From Pseudophaeobacter flagellatus (lineage in GTDB: Bacteria > Pseudomonadota > Alphaproteobacteria > Rhodobacterales > Rhodobacteraceae), in the NCBI RefSeq assembly GCF_021228235.1, contig NZ_JAJQRG010000001.1:682001-746000 (forward strand): a DNA stretch of 64,000 nt, read 5' to 3'. Position 1 is the first letter of the stretch. The number at the start of each line of letters is the position of its first letter. A model generated the notes under the pieces. The model was not told where the DNA came from. It made no database searches and was given only the letters and a program-made list of their open reading frames with translations. Below, piece after piece: positions 36,594-45,879 of this stretch. The position numbers and the translations under genes are program-made.

Positions 36594-38882
36594 GTGGCGC
36601 AAAGGTCACATCTATGGAGCGGCTATAGGCCATTTTTGGCCTTGGACCGGTGGCGTAAGACGCGCCAGGCTCGCAATATCGGCACCCTTGGAATGGTTCT
36701 GCTGGGGCCATTGTTGGCACTGCTGACCTTTCTCATTTTTGGCCCGCTGGGTCATGGGGCCTCGTCACGGCCGCTGCGACTGATCCTGTTGGCGGATATG
36801 GTCTATATCATGGCCATCGCGGTGCTGGTGCTGACCCAGATTGTGCGGCTGTTTGCGGCTCGGCGCTCTAAATCGGCGGGATCTCGCCTGCACTTGCGGT
36901 TGATTGGTGCCTTTGGCTTTCTGGCGCTGGGGCCGACTGTGATTGTCGCGGTTTTTGCTGTGCTGACGGTGAATGTCGGGCTGGAGGGCTGGTTTTCACA
37001 GCGGGTGCGTCAGGTGATCGGCAGCTCTTTGTCCGCCGCCGAGGCCTATCAGGAAGAGCAGCGCCGCGATATTGCCACCGATGCCCAGGCCCTGGCACGG
37101 TTTCTTGATCAAAGCCGCAGCCAGAGTTTCTACATCAATGATGCCGAGCTGCGTCAGGTCTTGACCCAGGGGCAGCTGCAGATCCAGCGCGGGCTGCGCG
37201 AGGCCTATGTCATCGACGGGACTGGTCGTATTCGCGCCCGTGGTGAACGATCCTATGAATTTGATTTTGAACGTCCCAGTGCCGAGGATCTTGCCCGCGC
37301 CAGCAGCAATCCCGAAGGCGTCGCCATCATTCAGGATTGGGACAATAACGAGTTCCGCGCCCTGGTGAGGTTGAGCGCATTTGTTGATCGCTTCCTCTAC
37401 ATCAGCCGCGATGTTGATGGCACCCTACTGAATTTGCTGGATGAAACCCAGGAAACGGCTCTCTTGTACCAGCAGCTGGAGAAAGAGCGCGGTCGCGTGC
37501 TGTTTGAATTTGGTCTGCTTTATATCGGCTTTGCGGTGATATTGATTTTGGCGGCCATGTGGCTGGCGATCTGGTTTGCTGAACGTCTGTCCCGGCCTGT
37601 GGGGCGCTTGACCATTGCGGCCCAGCGGGTCGGCGGTGGTGATCTGAATGTTCAGGTCCCCGAGGAAAACGGCGGCGATGAAATTTCGCAATTGGGTCAT
37701 TACTTCAACCAGATGACGCGGGAATTGCGGGCTCAACGCGCCACCCTGCTGGAAAATACTAACCAGATCGAGCGGCGGCGGCGGTTGTTTGACTCGGTGC
37801 TGTCTTCGGTAACCTCTGGCGTGGTGGGGCTGGATGATGCGGGTAAGATCACCTTTGTGAACCGTTCGGCCGAGCGGCTGCTTGACTGGCACGAAGACCA
37901 GCAATCTCTGGATCTGTCGGTGGCGATCCCCGAATTCGGCCCATTGTTTGCAACCCTGCTGGCCAGCGGCGGCGAGGCAGAACAGGGGGAGGTCAAGGTC
38001 AGCCGTCAGGGGCAGCTGGAAAACCTGCTGGTGCGCATGTCGCGGCGGCGCGCAGATGATGGCCGTCTGGAAGGCTATGTTGTGGCCTTTGACGATGTGA
38101 CCGATCTGGTCAGTGCCCAGCGCATGGCAGCCTGGGGCGATGTGGCGCGCCGTATCGCGCATGAAATCAAGAATCCGCTGACCCCTATCCAGCTGAGCGC
38201 GGAGCGGATCAAACGTAAGTTTGCGCCAATGCTGGGCGAAGAAAATAGCGACCAGCTTCAATCCATGACCGATGTGATTGTACGCCAGACCAATGATCTG
38301 CGGCGTATCGTCAACGAGTTTTCAAAATTCGCGCGTATGCCGGAACCAGAGCGGCGCGAGGAAGACCTGGTGACGCTGGTACGGGATGCTGTGACATTGC
38401 AGCAGACTGGCCAGCCCGACGTCAAGATCACCGCGGATCTGCCGGATACGCCGCTTTGTGCGGACCTGGATGCAACCATGATTGGCCAGGCCCTGACCAA
38501 TCTGATCAAGAACGCAGGCGAAGCCATTGTAACCCTGCGCCAAAAGAAGCCCGACATCCCGGTCGTGCCGGAAATTCGCATCGCCCTGCAGCAGCAGCCG
38601 ACTGGCGGCTATGAGGTAACGATTGCGGACAATGGCATTGGTCTGCCAGAGGATCGCGCCCGGCTATTTGAACCCTATGTGACCACGCGCAACGAAGGTA
38701 CCGGCTTGGGGCTTCCTATCGTGAAAAAGATCATCGAAGAACATGGCGGCACGCTTTCTCTTGAAGATGCGCCGCTTTTTGAAGGGCACCAGCATGCTGG
38801 TGCCATGGCAGTTATTCGCCTGCCCGCAGCTGCCAGCACGGGCCAGGTAAACCGGAATACAGTGAAAGCAGGTCTGACATGA
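36594..38882 (+). CDS. ntrY: Membrane sensor kinase NtrY
   Basis: NtrY is the membrane-bound partner of NtrX, linked to nitrogen, redox and envelope signals in alphaproteobacteria. The 762-residue protein has several N-terminal transmembrane helices, a periplasmic sensor region (about 130-305), a further helix near 310-330, a HAMP domain (RLSRPVGRLTIAAQRV), a PAS domain and a kinase core. Phospho-acceptor His523 is in ARRIAHEIKNPLTP; the ATP lid is GTGLGLPIV. It starts with GTG at 36594, six bases after GAGGG. It follows ntrC by 99 bases and overlaps ntrX by ATGA. Confidence 0.95.
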   Translation: MAQRSHLWSGYRPFLALDRWRKTRQARNIGTLGMVLLGPLLALLTFLIFGPLGHGASSRPLRLILLADMVYIMAIAVLVLTQIVRLFAARRSKSAGSRLHLRLIGAFGFLALGPTVIVAVFAVLTVNVGLEGWFSQRVRQVIGSSLSAAEAYQEEQRRDIATDAQALARFLDQSRSQSFYINDAELRQVLTQGQLQIQRGLREAYVIDGTGRIRARGERSYEFDFERPSAEDLARASSNPEGVAIIQDWDNNEFRALVRLSAFVDRFLYISRDVDGTLLNLLDETQETALLYQQLEKERGRVLFEFGLLYIGFAVILILAAMWLAIWFAERLSRPVGRLTIAAQRVGGGDLNVQVPEENGGDEISQLGHYFNQMTRELRAQRATLLENTNQIERRRRLFDSVLSSVTSGVVGLDDAGKITFVNRSAERLLDWHEDQQSLDLSVAIPEFGPLFATLLASGGEAEQGEVKVSRQGQLENLLVRMSRRRADDGRLEGYVVAFDDVTDLVSAQRMAAWGDVARRIAHEIKNPLTPIQLSAERIKRKFAPMLGEENSDQLQSMTDVIVRQTNDLRRIVNEFSKFARMPEPERREEDLVTLVRDAVTLQQTGQPDVKITADLPDTPLCADLDATMIGQALTNLIKNAGEAIVTLRQKKPDIPVVPEIRIALQQQPTGGYEVTIADNGIGLPEDRARLFEPYVTTRNEGTGLGLPIVKKIIEEHGGTLSLEDAPLFEGHQHAGAMAVIRLPAAASTGQVNRNTVKAGLT

Positions 38883-40288
38883 GTGACATTCTGATTGTTG
38901 ATGATGAACGTGACATTCGCGAGTTGATTTCCGATATCCTGGAGGATGAAGGCTATGCGACGCGAAAGGCGGGGACCTCGGATGAGTGCATGGAGCAGCT
39001 CAGCCAAGAGCTGCCATCGCTGCTGATCCTGGATATCTGGCTCAAAGACAGCGAGATGGATGGCATCGATATCCTGAAAACGGTGAAACGCGATAGCCCC
39101 GAGGTGCCGGTGGTGATCATCTCTGGCCATGGGAATATAGAAATCGCTGTCGCGGCGATCAAACAGGGGGCTTATGACTTCATTGAAAAGCCCTTTAATA
39201 TTGATCAATTGATGGTGGTTATCCGACGCGCAATGGAGGCCTCGCAGCTGCGGCGTGAAAATACCGATCTGCGCCGCAAAGAGACCGGTAGTTCTGAAAT
39301 GGTCGGTTCTTCTGCTGCCTTCCGCGGGTTGATTTCGCAGCTGGACAAGGTGACCAAATCCAATGGTCGCGTCATGCTCAGCGGTCCGGCCGGCAGTGGC
39401 AAGGAAATCGCTGCACGCTATATTCACACACATTCGGCCCGCGCCGCCGCGCCTTTTATCACCGCCAGTTGCGCCGCTATCGAGCCTGAGCGCATGGAAG
39501 AGGTGCTATTTGGCCGTGAATCCAGCGAGCGGGGCATAGAGCCGGGCCTGCTGGAACAGGCCAATGGCGGGGTGATCTTCTTTGACGAGGTGGCGGATAT
39601 GCCGCTTGGCACCCAGTCCAAAATCCTCCGGGTGCTGGTGGATCAGCAATTCCAACGGGTTGGGGGCAGCGACAAGCTGCGCGTCGATCTACGGGTGATT
39701 TCGGCTACCAACAAGGATCTTGAGGCTGAAATCAACGCTGACCGCTTTCGCCAGGAACTGTATCATCGCCTGAATGTTGTGCCGATCGAGGTACCCTCGC
39801 TGGCGGATCGGCGCGAAGATATTCCGCAGTTGGCAGAGTATTTCATCTCTCAGTTCAATGAAATCCAGGGCCTGCCGCTGCGGGCGCTGGCGGATGAGGC
39901 CGTCGCTCTGATGCAGACCATGACCTGGCCGGGCAATGTGCGCCAGCTGAAGAATATGGTGGAACGGGTGTTGATCCTGGGCGAAGGCACTGGCCCGATC
40001 GAGGCCAAGGATCTGCCGCGTGAAGAAGAAAAAGCAACTGATGATGGCCGGGTGGTGCTCTCGGGGGCGCTTGCGACATTGCCGCTGCGCGAAGCCCGCG
40101 AAGCCTTTGAACGCGAATACCTGCTGACGCAGATCAACCGGTTTGGCGGCAATATCAGCCGGACCGCGTCTTTTGTCGGGATGGAGCGCTCGGCGCTGCA
40201 CCGCAAATTGAAGTCGCTTGGGGTGGTGACCTCTAACAAGACGGGGGCCCGTGTGGCCCATGTCGAAAAGGAAGAGGACCTCGTCTAG
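38879..40288 (+). CDS. ntrX: Response regulator NtrX, GAFTGA-less
   Basis: The 469-residue regulator has a receiver domain (Asp52 in LLILDIWLKDSEMDG), an AAA+ domain (Walker A GPAGSGKE at 169-176; FFDEVADM with Asp236-Glu237) and a C-terminal Fis-type HTH (GGNISRTASFVGMERSALHR). The position after LFG that normally reads EKGAFTGA reads RESSERGIEPG, so the sigma54-contact motif is absent although the domain length is near normal. It is therefore likely to act without sigma54, as I recall was noted for Brucella NtrX. It is coupled to ntrY by ATGA. Confidence 0.95.
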   Translation: MSDILIVDDERDIRELISDILEDEGYATRKAGTSDECMEQLSQELPSLLILDIWLKDSEMDGIDILKTVKRDSPEVPVVIISGHGNIEIAVAAIKQGAYDFIEKPFNIDQLMVVIRRAMEASQLRRENTDLRRKETGSSEMVGSSAAFRGLISQLDKVTKSNGRVMLSGPAGSGKEIAARYIHTHSARAAAPFITASCAAIEPERMEEVLFGRESSERGIEPGLLEQANGGVIFFDEVADMPLGTQSKILRVLVDQQFQRVGGSDKLRVDLRVISATNKDLEAEINADRFRQELYHRLNVVPIEVPSLADRREDIPQLAEYFISQFNEIQGLPLRALADEAVALMQTMTWPGNVRQLKNMVERVLILGEGTGPIEAKDLPREEEKATDDGRVVLSGALATLPLREAREAFEREYLLTQINRFGGNISRTASFVGMERSALHRKLKSLGVVTSNKTGARVAHVEKEEDLV

Positions 40289-40595
40289 GGCAGGATGCGC
40301 AAAAGAGGGGCTTGGTTTCGCGCAACAAAAACATGCGAAACCAAATAAGGAGAGCCAGTCACCAATAGGGAGAACCCGTCACGTGAATGCAAATGAACGC
40401 GACACTCTCTCAGGGCAGATTGAATGTGGCGGGCCCTCTTGCGCTGACCAGAGAGCATAGGCAGGGCAATGCCCCACCGACTTAGAGAGAAGGCCGACCT
40501 TGCGAGAAGAGAGAAATGGCCCCGGTTTCGGGGGCATTTTGACATCAGTTGCCTTATTGTCTCCGCGTCAATGCGGCAGGGACAGTGAGGCAGTG
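40289..40595. other. Intergenic region after ntrX with hairpin and tandem repeats
   Basis: A perfect 10-bp inverted repeat, TTGGTTTCGC (40312-40321) with GCGAAACCAA (40335-40344), lies 24 bases after ntrX. It is followed by two similar 14-mers about 20 bases apart (GGAGAGCCAGTCAC and GGAGAACCCGTCAC, 40349-40381). A second hairpin (GCCCCG with CGGGG-GC, 40519-40535, then ATTTTG) could end transcription on the plus strand. No convincing gene is present. Confidence 0.5.
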
Positions 40596-41078
40596 TCAGA
40601 GGGCGGGCAAAATCACGGTGCGGCCATCCTTTTGGCGCAGGGCACAGGATTCAGGCGTTAGGCCGTGACCCGGTCTTGTCCCATTCGGCTGCGCCTGAAG
40701 GCTGGCGATTTGCTGCTGGCTACAGCGTGGCAGCTCTATCTTCTGATATCCACTTGTCGCCATGCAGCGCTGTTCAAGCTGTTGGCGCAGGCCTTGGTTT
40801 ACATCCACCGTATAGCTGCCGCCATCCACCCAATACCCAGGTCGTGCCCAGCAGCTGCCATTGGCGCAGTGCCGGGAGCCGGGATAATACACCGGTGGGC
40901 GTTGACGGAGCTGATTGGCGACGGGGGCCTGTTTCAGGGATTGAACCTGGCAGGAGAGCGTCGCATCCTGAGTCTGAGCCTGATTGTGTCCGGCATTGTA
41001 ATAGACGGGAAGGGGGCCACAGGCTGTAAGACCAAGCAGCAGCAGTGTAAAAGCGGTGACACGAGTTCCATGTATCAT
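40596..41078 (-). CDS. Uncharacterised lipoprotein
   Basis: The 160-residue protein begins with a basic N-terminus and a hydrophobic stretch ending in a lipobox (LLLLGLTAC, then GPLPVYYNAG), so it should be a lipoprotein. The mature part is Gln-rich and contains six or more cysteines, among them LSCQVQ, RHCANGSCWARPGYWVDGG, QRCMATSG, PRCSQQQ and ESCAL, which suggests disulfides in the periplasm. I do not recognise a family. The start is uncertain: the ATG ending at 41078 lacks a clear ribosome site, and an ATG six codons upstream is also possible. It is divergent from trkA. Confidence 0.72.
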   Translation of the reverse strand: MIHGTRVTAFTLLLLGLTACGPLPVYYNAGHNQAQTQDATLSCQVQSLKQAPVANQLRQRPPVYYPGSRHCANGSCWARPGYWVDGGSYTVDVNQGLRQQLEQRCMATSGYQKIELPRCSQQQIASLQAQPNGTRPGHGLTPESCALRQKDGRTVILPAL

Positions 41079-41180
41079 GCCAGTACTTTGCGCCATCTTC
41101 GCCAAAGTTACAATTGATTTGACCCCTCCGGTGGCTTCTGTCATGCAAAACTGGCAAAATGGCGCCCAAGGGACAATGGC

Positions 41181-42557
41181 ATGAAAGTGATTATTTGTGG
41201 CGCAGGCCAGGTCGGCTGGCAGATTGCGCGCCACCTCTCTGCTGAACAAAACGATGTGACGGTTGTGGATAGTAACCCTGAACTGGTGCGACGGGCGACC
41301 GATACGCTGGATGTGCAGGGGGTCGCGGGCTTTGCTTCTTATCCGGATGTGCTGGATCGGGCCGGGGCGCGGGATGCCGATATGATCATCGCAGCGACCC
41401 ATTCGGATGAGGTGAATATGGTCACATGTCAGGTGGCCCATTCAGTCTTTTCGATCCAGCGCAAAATAGCCCGTCTGCGTGCCCGTAGCTATCTGAATGC
41501 AATCTATTCCGATCTGTATCGGCGCGAGCATCTGCCCATTGATGTGGTGATCAGCCCTGAACGCGAGGTGGCCGCTGCGGCGATGCAACGCCTGTCGGCA
41601 CCCGCCGCCTTTGATACCGAGATCTTTATGGGGGGCAAGGCGCAGCTCTTGGGTATTCAAATCGACGAAAACTGCCCGGTGGTGAATACGCCGCTGCGCC
41701 AGTTGACGGATCTGTTTTCCACCCTGCGCGCCATTGTTGTCGGGGTGCGGCGTGACGGAACCCTGTTTGCGCCAGAGCCAGGGGACCAACTGTTCGTTGG
41801 CGATAGCTGCTATGTCTTTGCCCATGCAGAGGATGTGAATCGCACCATCGAAGTCTTTGGCAAGGTTGAGAAACGTCAGGATCGTGTGGTGATCGTTGGC
41901 GGCGGCAACGTCGGGCTAGAGGTTGCCAAGGCGCTGGAAAGTGGCACCAGCCGCATTCGCGCCAAGATGATCGAGAAAAACCGCAGGTGCGCCGAAATCG
42001 CCGCCGAGGCGCTGGAACGTACCATTGTGCTGAATGGCGATGGTCTGGATCGCGGGCTGATGATTGAGGCCGGCATTGATCGCGCCGATGCAATGCTGGC
42101 GGTGACCGATGATGACAAAACCAATATGCTGGCCGCGGTGCGCGCCAAGGCCGAGGGTTGCCCCTTTGTTATTGCGTTGATTAATGACCCCACGCTGTTG
42201 CCGCTGCTGAAGCCTTTGGGGATTGATGCTTTTATCAACCCGCGCGCTACTACCGTCAGTTCGATCCTGCGCCATATCCGCTATGGCCGGGTGCGGCAGG
42301 TCTATAGCATTGGCGATGCCGAGGCAGAGGTGATCGAGGCAGAGGTCATGGGTACCTCTCCGATGGCCGGGCGGATCATCCGCGAAATCGACTTCCCCGA
42401 AGGCGTTCTAGTTGGCGCAGTTCTGAGGGACGGTGAGGTGCTGCGCCCGTCAGGTGGGTTCAAGATTGAAGAGGGTGATGTCATTGCGCTCTTTGCTATG
42501 GCGGATGACGTCCCCGAGGTGGAGCGTTTGATGCAGGTTTCCATCGACTATTTCTAG
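41181..42557 (+). CDS. trkA: Trk system potassium uptake protein TrkA
   Basis: TrkA is the cytoplasmic NAD-binding gating subunit of the Trk K+ transporter. The 458-residue protein contains two RCK units, each an N domain (MKVIICGAGQVGWQIARHLS; VVIVGGGNVGLEVAKALE) followed by a C domain. It sits one base before trkH, which encodes its membrane partner, and downstream of ntrX, an order shared by many alphaproteobacteria. Confidence 0.96.
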   Translation: MKVIICGAGQVGWQIARHLSAEQNDVTVVDSNPELVRRATDTLDVQGVAGFASYPDVLDRAGARDADMIIAATHSDEVNMVTCQVAHSVFSIQRKIARLRARSYLNAIYSDLYRREHLPIDVVISPEREVAAAAMQRLSAPAAFDTEIFMGGKAQLLGIQIDENCPVVNTPLRQLTDLFSTLRAIVVGVRRDGTLFAPEPGDQLFVGDSCYVFAHAEDVNRTIEVFGKVEKRQDRVVIVGGGNVGLEVAKALESGTSRIRAKMIEKNRRCAEIAAEALERTIVLNGDGLDRGLMIEAGIDRADAMLAVTDDDKTNMLAAVRAKAEGCPFVIALINDPTLLPLLKPLGIDAFINPRATTVSSILRHIRYGRVRQVYSIGDAEAEVIEAEVMGTSPMAGRIIREIDFPEGVLVGAVLRDGEVLRPSGGFKIEEGDVIALFAMADDVPEVERLMQVSIDYF

Positions 42558-42558
42558 T

Positions 42559-44094
42559 ATGGGACGGCGCAACAAAACCCCCTATCGGATCTTGCGCTTG
42601 CCGCTGTTCCTGTTGATCTGGTGCCTGGCTTCGCTGGCCATGTGGGTGCCGGCGGTGCATGCTCTGGCGCTGAACGATCATCTGACCTCTCGGGCGTTTT
42701 TCTATACGGGTGTTCTGGGGCTGTTTCTGGTTGCGCTGGCGGGCCTGTCACTGGGTAATCGGGTGCCGCGCTATGGCATGCCAGGGCAGTTGCTGTCGCT
42801 ATTGGCGACCTTTGTGGTCTTGCCCTTGTTTCTGGCGGTTCCGGTGCAGGAATCCCTGCGTAACACCAGTTTCCTGAACGCCTATTTTGATATGGTGAGT
42901 GCGGTTACCACCACTGGCGCCGATATTTACGCCGATCCGGGGCGGCTGCCGGACAGTGTGCATCTGTGGCGCGCGATGGTAGCCTGGCTTGGTGGCTTAC
43001 TGATGTGGGTCGCTGCCTCGGCGGTGCTGGCACCACTGTCGCTGGGTGGCTTTGAGGTCACCGCAAGAGGCGAACCGGGCGGTGGCAGCGATGCTCCTCC
43101 GCAGGCCCAGAACAGCGACCCCAGGCAGCGGTTGATTCTGATCTCCGTTACCCTGGCACCGGTTTATGCTGGTCTGACGCTGGCGCTGTGGATCCTGTTG
43201 ATCATCACCGGAGAGACACCGTTGGTTGGCTTGACCCATGCGATGTCGGTGCTGTCGACCTCGGGGATTTCGGCGGTGGGCGGCACTGAAAACGCCGGGT
43301 CTGGCATTGCTGGCGAGATGGTGATGTTCCTGTTCATGTTCTTTGCCCTGTCCCGGCTGACTTTTTCCAATGATACGGTCACCGTGGGCTCTGGCCGACT
43401 GGACAAGGATCCAGAATTCAGAACCGGTGTCTTGATCGTTCTGATCATGCCGATGGTGTTGTTTCTGTGGCACCTGCTATCCACCTTTGAGGTGGGCGGG
43501 CAGACCGAACCGCTGCAGGCGCTGCGCTCACTCTGGGGTGGGGTATTTACCGTCATGTCGTTTCTGTCCACCACGGGCTTTGAAAGCGCCGATTGGCAGA
43601 CCTCTCAGCAATGGTCGGGGTTGCAGACACCGGGGATGATCCTGCTAGGGTTGTCGGTGATCGGGGGCGGGGTTGCCACTACCGCCGGCGGGGTCAAGCT
43701 GCTGCGGGTCTATGCGCTCTATCTCAATGGCATGCGCGAGATGGAACGCCTGGTGCATCCCTCGTCAGTCAGCGGTGCAGGCAGTGGCAACAAGCGCATT
43801 CAGCGCAATGGGGCCTTTGTCGCCTGGGTGTTCTTTATGCTGTTTGCGCTGTCTTTGGCGTTGATCAGCATTGCGCTCTCGGCGGTGGGCAGTGATTTTG
43901 AGCATTCGCTGATCCTGGCGATTGCATCCCTGTCCACCACGGGGCCACTGGTGGAAATTGCTGGCAATGAACCCATCATTCTGACCATTCTGTCGCCCAT
44001 CGCCAAGCTGATCCTGTGTTTTGCTATGATCCTTGGGCGTCTTGAAACACTGGCAATTATTGCACTTTTGTCGCCAAATTTCTGGCGCAGCTAG
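42559..44094 (+). CDS. trkH: Trk-type potassium transporter membrane subunit TrkH
   Basis: The 511-residue membrane protein has about ten to twelve helices and the four pore-loop filters of the TrkH/KtrB superfamily, visible as VTTTGADIY, LSTSGISAVGG, LSTTGFESAD and LSTTGPLVEI, each with the conserved filter glycine. It moves K+ across the inner membrane under TrkA control. It follows trkA after one base. The last filter is followed by the standard FAMILGRLETLAII segment. Confidence 0.94.
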   Translation: MGRRNKTPYRILRLPLFLLIWCLASLAMWVPAVHALALNDHLTSRAFFYTGVLGLFLVALAGLSLGNRVPRYGMPGQLLSLLATFVVLPLFLAVPVQESLRNTSFLNAYFDMVSAVTTTGADIYADPGRLPDSVHLWRAMVAWLGGLLMWVAASAVLAPLSLGGFEVTARGEPGGGSDAPPQAQNSDPRQRLILISVTLAPVYAGLTLALWILLIITGETPLVGLTHAMSVLSTSGISAVGGTENAGSGIAGEMVMFLFMFFALSRLTFSNDTVTVGSGRLDKDPEFRTGVLIVLIMPMVLFLWHLLSTFEVGGQTEPLQALRSLWGGVFTVMSFLSTTGFESADWQTSQQWSGLQTPGMILLGLSVIGGGVATTAGGVKLLRVYALYLNGMREMERLVHPSSVSGAGSGNKRIQRNGAFVAWVFFMLFALSLALISIALSAVGSDFEHSLILAIASLSTTGPLVEIAGNEPIILTILSPIAKLILCFAMILGRLETLAIIALLSPNFWRS

Positions 44095-44227
44095 GGCACC
44101 ATCTTGTCGCTTGGGCAAAAAACGGTGTTTTTCGGGTGGAAACTGGCAAAATCTGCAGTCATAGTTGTTTGCAATTAGCCAGGCTGGTCCGCAGTCTGGT
44201 GCAAGAACAAAGGCGAGAGAAAATACT

Positions 44228-44467
44228 ATGGCTTCGGACAGACAGAATTTGCAGGATGCCTTCCTTAATCACGTTCGCAAAACCAAGGTTCCGGTGACAA
44301 TTTTCCTGATCAATGGCGTCAAGCTGCAAGGGGTTATCACCTGGTTTGACAATTTCTGCGTACTGCTGCGCCGGGATGGCCAGTCTCAGTTGGTGTATAA
44401 ACACGCGATTTCCACCATCATGCCAGCCCAGCCCATCAGCCTATATGAAGGCGAAGACGCCTCTTGA
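44228..44467 (+). CDS. hfq: RNA chaperone Hfq
   Basis: Hfq forms a hexameric ring that pairs small RNAs with mRNAs. The 79-residue protein has the Sm1 motif ([21 protein letters not shown]) and the Sm2 motif ([10 protein letters not shown]), preceded by the N-terminal [13 protein letters not shown] helix, with a short acidic tail. The ATG at 44228 gives the standard start [12 protein letters not shown]. Its stop overlaps hflX by one base, the classical hfq-hflX pair. Its promoter region is 44095-44227. Confidence 0.97.
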   Translation: MASDRQNLQDAFLNHVRKTKVPVTIFLINGVKLQGVITWFDNFCVLLRRDGQSQLVYKHAISTIMPAQPISLYEGEDAS

Positions 44468-45738
44468 TGGAGCATGACAGGATTCGCACCCGAGCTTGGG
44501 TGCTTCATCCGGATATCAAATCGGATCAGGGGCGTCGCCCCGCTGAACCTGCCCTGGCAGAAGGCGTCGCCTTGGCCGAGGCGCTACCTGACCTTGATGT
44601 TGTCGGTTCCGGTGTTGTGCGGCTGCCCAAGGCCCATGCAGGCATGCTGTTTGGCTCTGGTAAAATTGAAGAGCTGAAGGGGCTGTTGCAAAGCAACGAG
44701 GTGGACCTGGTGCTGATTGATGGGCCGGTGTCGCCGGTTCAGCAGCGCAACCTTGAAAAGGCCTGGGACGTCAAAATCCTTGACCGGACCGGGCTGATTC
44801 TGGAAATTTTTTCGGATCGTGCCCGCACCCGCGAAGGTGTGTTGCAGGTGGAAATGGCAGCGCTCAACTATCAGCGCACCCGTCTGGTGCGGGCCTGGAC
44901 CCACCTGGAACGTCAGCGTGGTGGGCTTGGCTTTGTCGGTGGCCCCGGCGAAACCCAGATCGAAGCGGACAGGCGCGCGATTGATGACCAGTTGGTCAAC
45001 CTGCGCAGGCAGCTGGCCAAGGTGGTGAAAACCCGCAGTCTACACCGGGCCGCGCGGGCGAAGATCCCGTTCCCGATTGTGGCTTTGGTGGGCTATACCA
45101 ATGCTGGCAAATCAACGCTGTTCAACCGGTTGACCGGGGCCAATGTCATGGCAAAGGACATGCTGTTTGCCACCCTGGATCCAACCATGCGCCGGGTGGA
45201 AATGCCCGATGGGCCAGAGGTGATTCTGTCTGATACCGTTGGCTTTATCTCGGATCTGCCGACCGAACTGGTTGCGGCCTTCCGCGCCACATTGGAAGAG
45301 GTGCTGTCCGCTGATGTGATTTTGCATGTGCGTGACATCAGCCACGAGGACAGCCAGAATCAGGCCAATGATGTGGCGGCGATCCTGGCGACCCTGGGGG
45401 TGGATGAAAACCGCGCCCAGATCGAAGTCTGGAACAAACTGGATCAGCTGCCCGAAGATGTGGCCGAAGCTCGCCGCCAGCGTGCTGCGCGCGAAGATGG
45501 GATCCATGCGATCTCGGCCCTGACCGGCGAAGGGATCGACGCCCTGCTTGCGGATGTCGCCGTCAAACTGGAAGGGGTGCGTCATGTCGAAAGCTTTACG
45601 CTGCCCTTTTCCGACGGCAAGAAGCGCGCTTGGCTGTTCCGTCAGGATGTGGTTACCAGCGAAGAACAAACCGAAGAGGGCTTTGCCCTGACTGTGCGCT
45701 GGACAGACAAGCAAAAGGCGCAGTTCAACGCCATCTAA
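44467..45738 (+). CDS. hflX: GTPase HflX
   Basis: HflX is a ribosome-associated GTPase that splits stalled ribosomes under stress. The 423-residue protein has the N-terminal HflX domain (GSGKIEELKGLL), the GGLGFVGGPGETQIEADRR linker, and a G domain with G1 GYTNAGKST, G3 DTVGFI, G4 NKLD and G5 SALTGEG. The start ATG at 44467 shares its A with the hfq stop TGA. An intrinsic terminator follows at 45820-45851. Confidence 0.96.
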   Translation: MEHDRIRTRAWVLHPDIKSDQGRRPAEPALAEGVALAEALPDLDVVGSGVVRLPKAHAGMLFGSGKIEELKGLLQSNEVDLVLIDGPVSPVQQRNLEKAWDVKILDRTGLILEIFSDRARTREGVLQVEMAALNYQRTRLVRAWTHLERQRGGLGFVGGPGETQIEADRRAIDDQLVNLRRQLAKVVKTRSLHRAARAKIPFPIVALVGYTNAGKSTLFNRLTGANVMAKDMLFATLDPTMRRVEMPDGPEVILSDTVGFISDLPTELVAAFRATLEEVLSADVILHVRDISHEDSQNQANDVAAILATLGVDENRAQIEVWNKLDQLPEDVAEARRQRAAREDGIHAISALTGEGIDALLADVAVKLEGVRHVESFTLPFSDGKKRAWLFRQDVVTSEEQTEEGFALTVRWTDKQKAQFNAI

Positions 45739-45819
45739 TGCAAAATGATATCCCGAGGCCCGTCGCAGGAATGCACATGAATGCGACAGGCCCTAGGCAC
45801 AGCCAGACATGTTGAAAAG

Positions 45820-45851
45820 AAAGAGCGCAGGGGTAAACCTGCGCTCTTTTT
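45820..45851. terminator. Terminator after hflX
   Basis: AAAGAGCGCAGG (45820-45831) pairs perfectly with CCTGCGCTCTTT (45838-45849) around a six-base loop, with T to 45851. The A-rich left arm lets it serve the convergent acylase gene too. Confidence 0.92.
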
Positions 45852-45879
45852 GCGTTATGCGGGGGCTGCACTTGGCGGA

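Noticed and set aside
40393-40485. 30-codon frame after ntrX
   Set aside because: No convincing ribosome site or hydrophobic/charged pattern; too short to support without conservation data.
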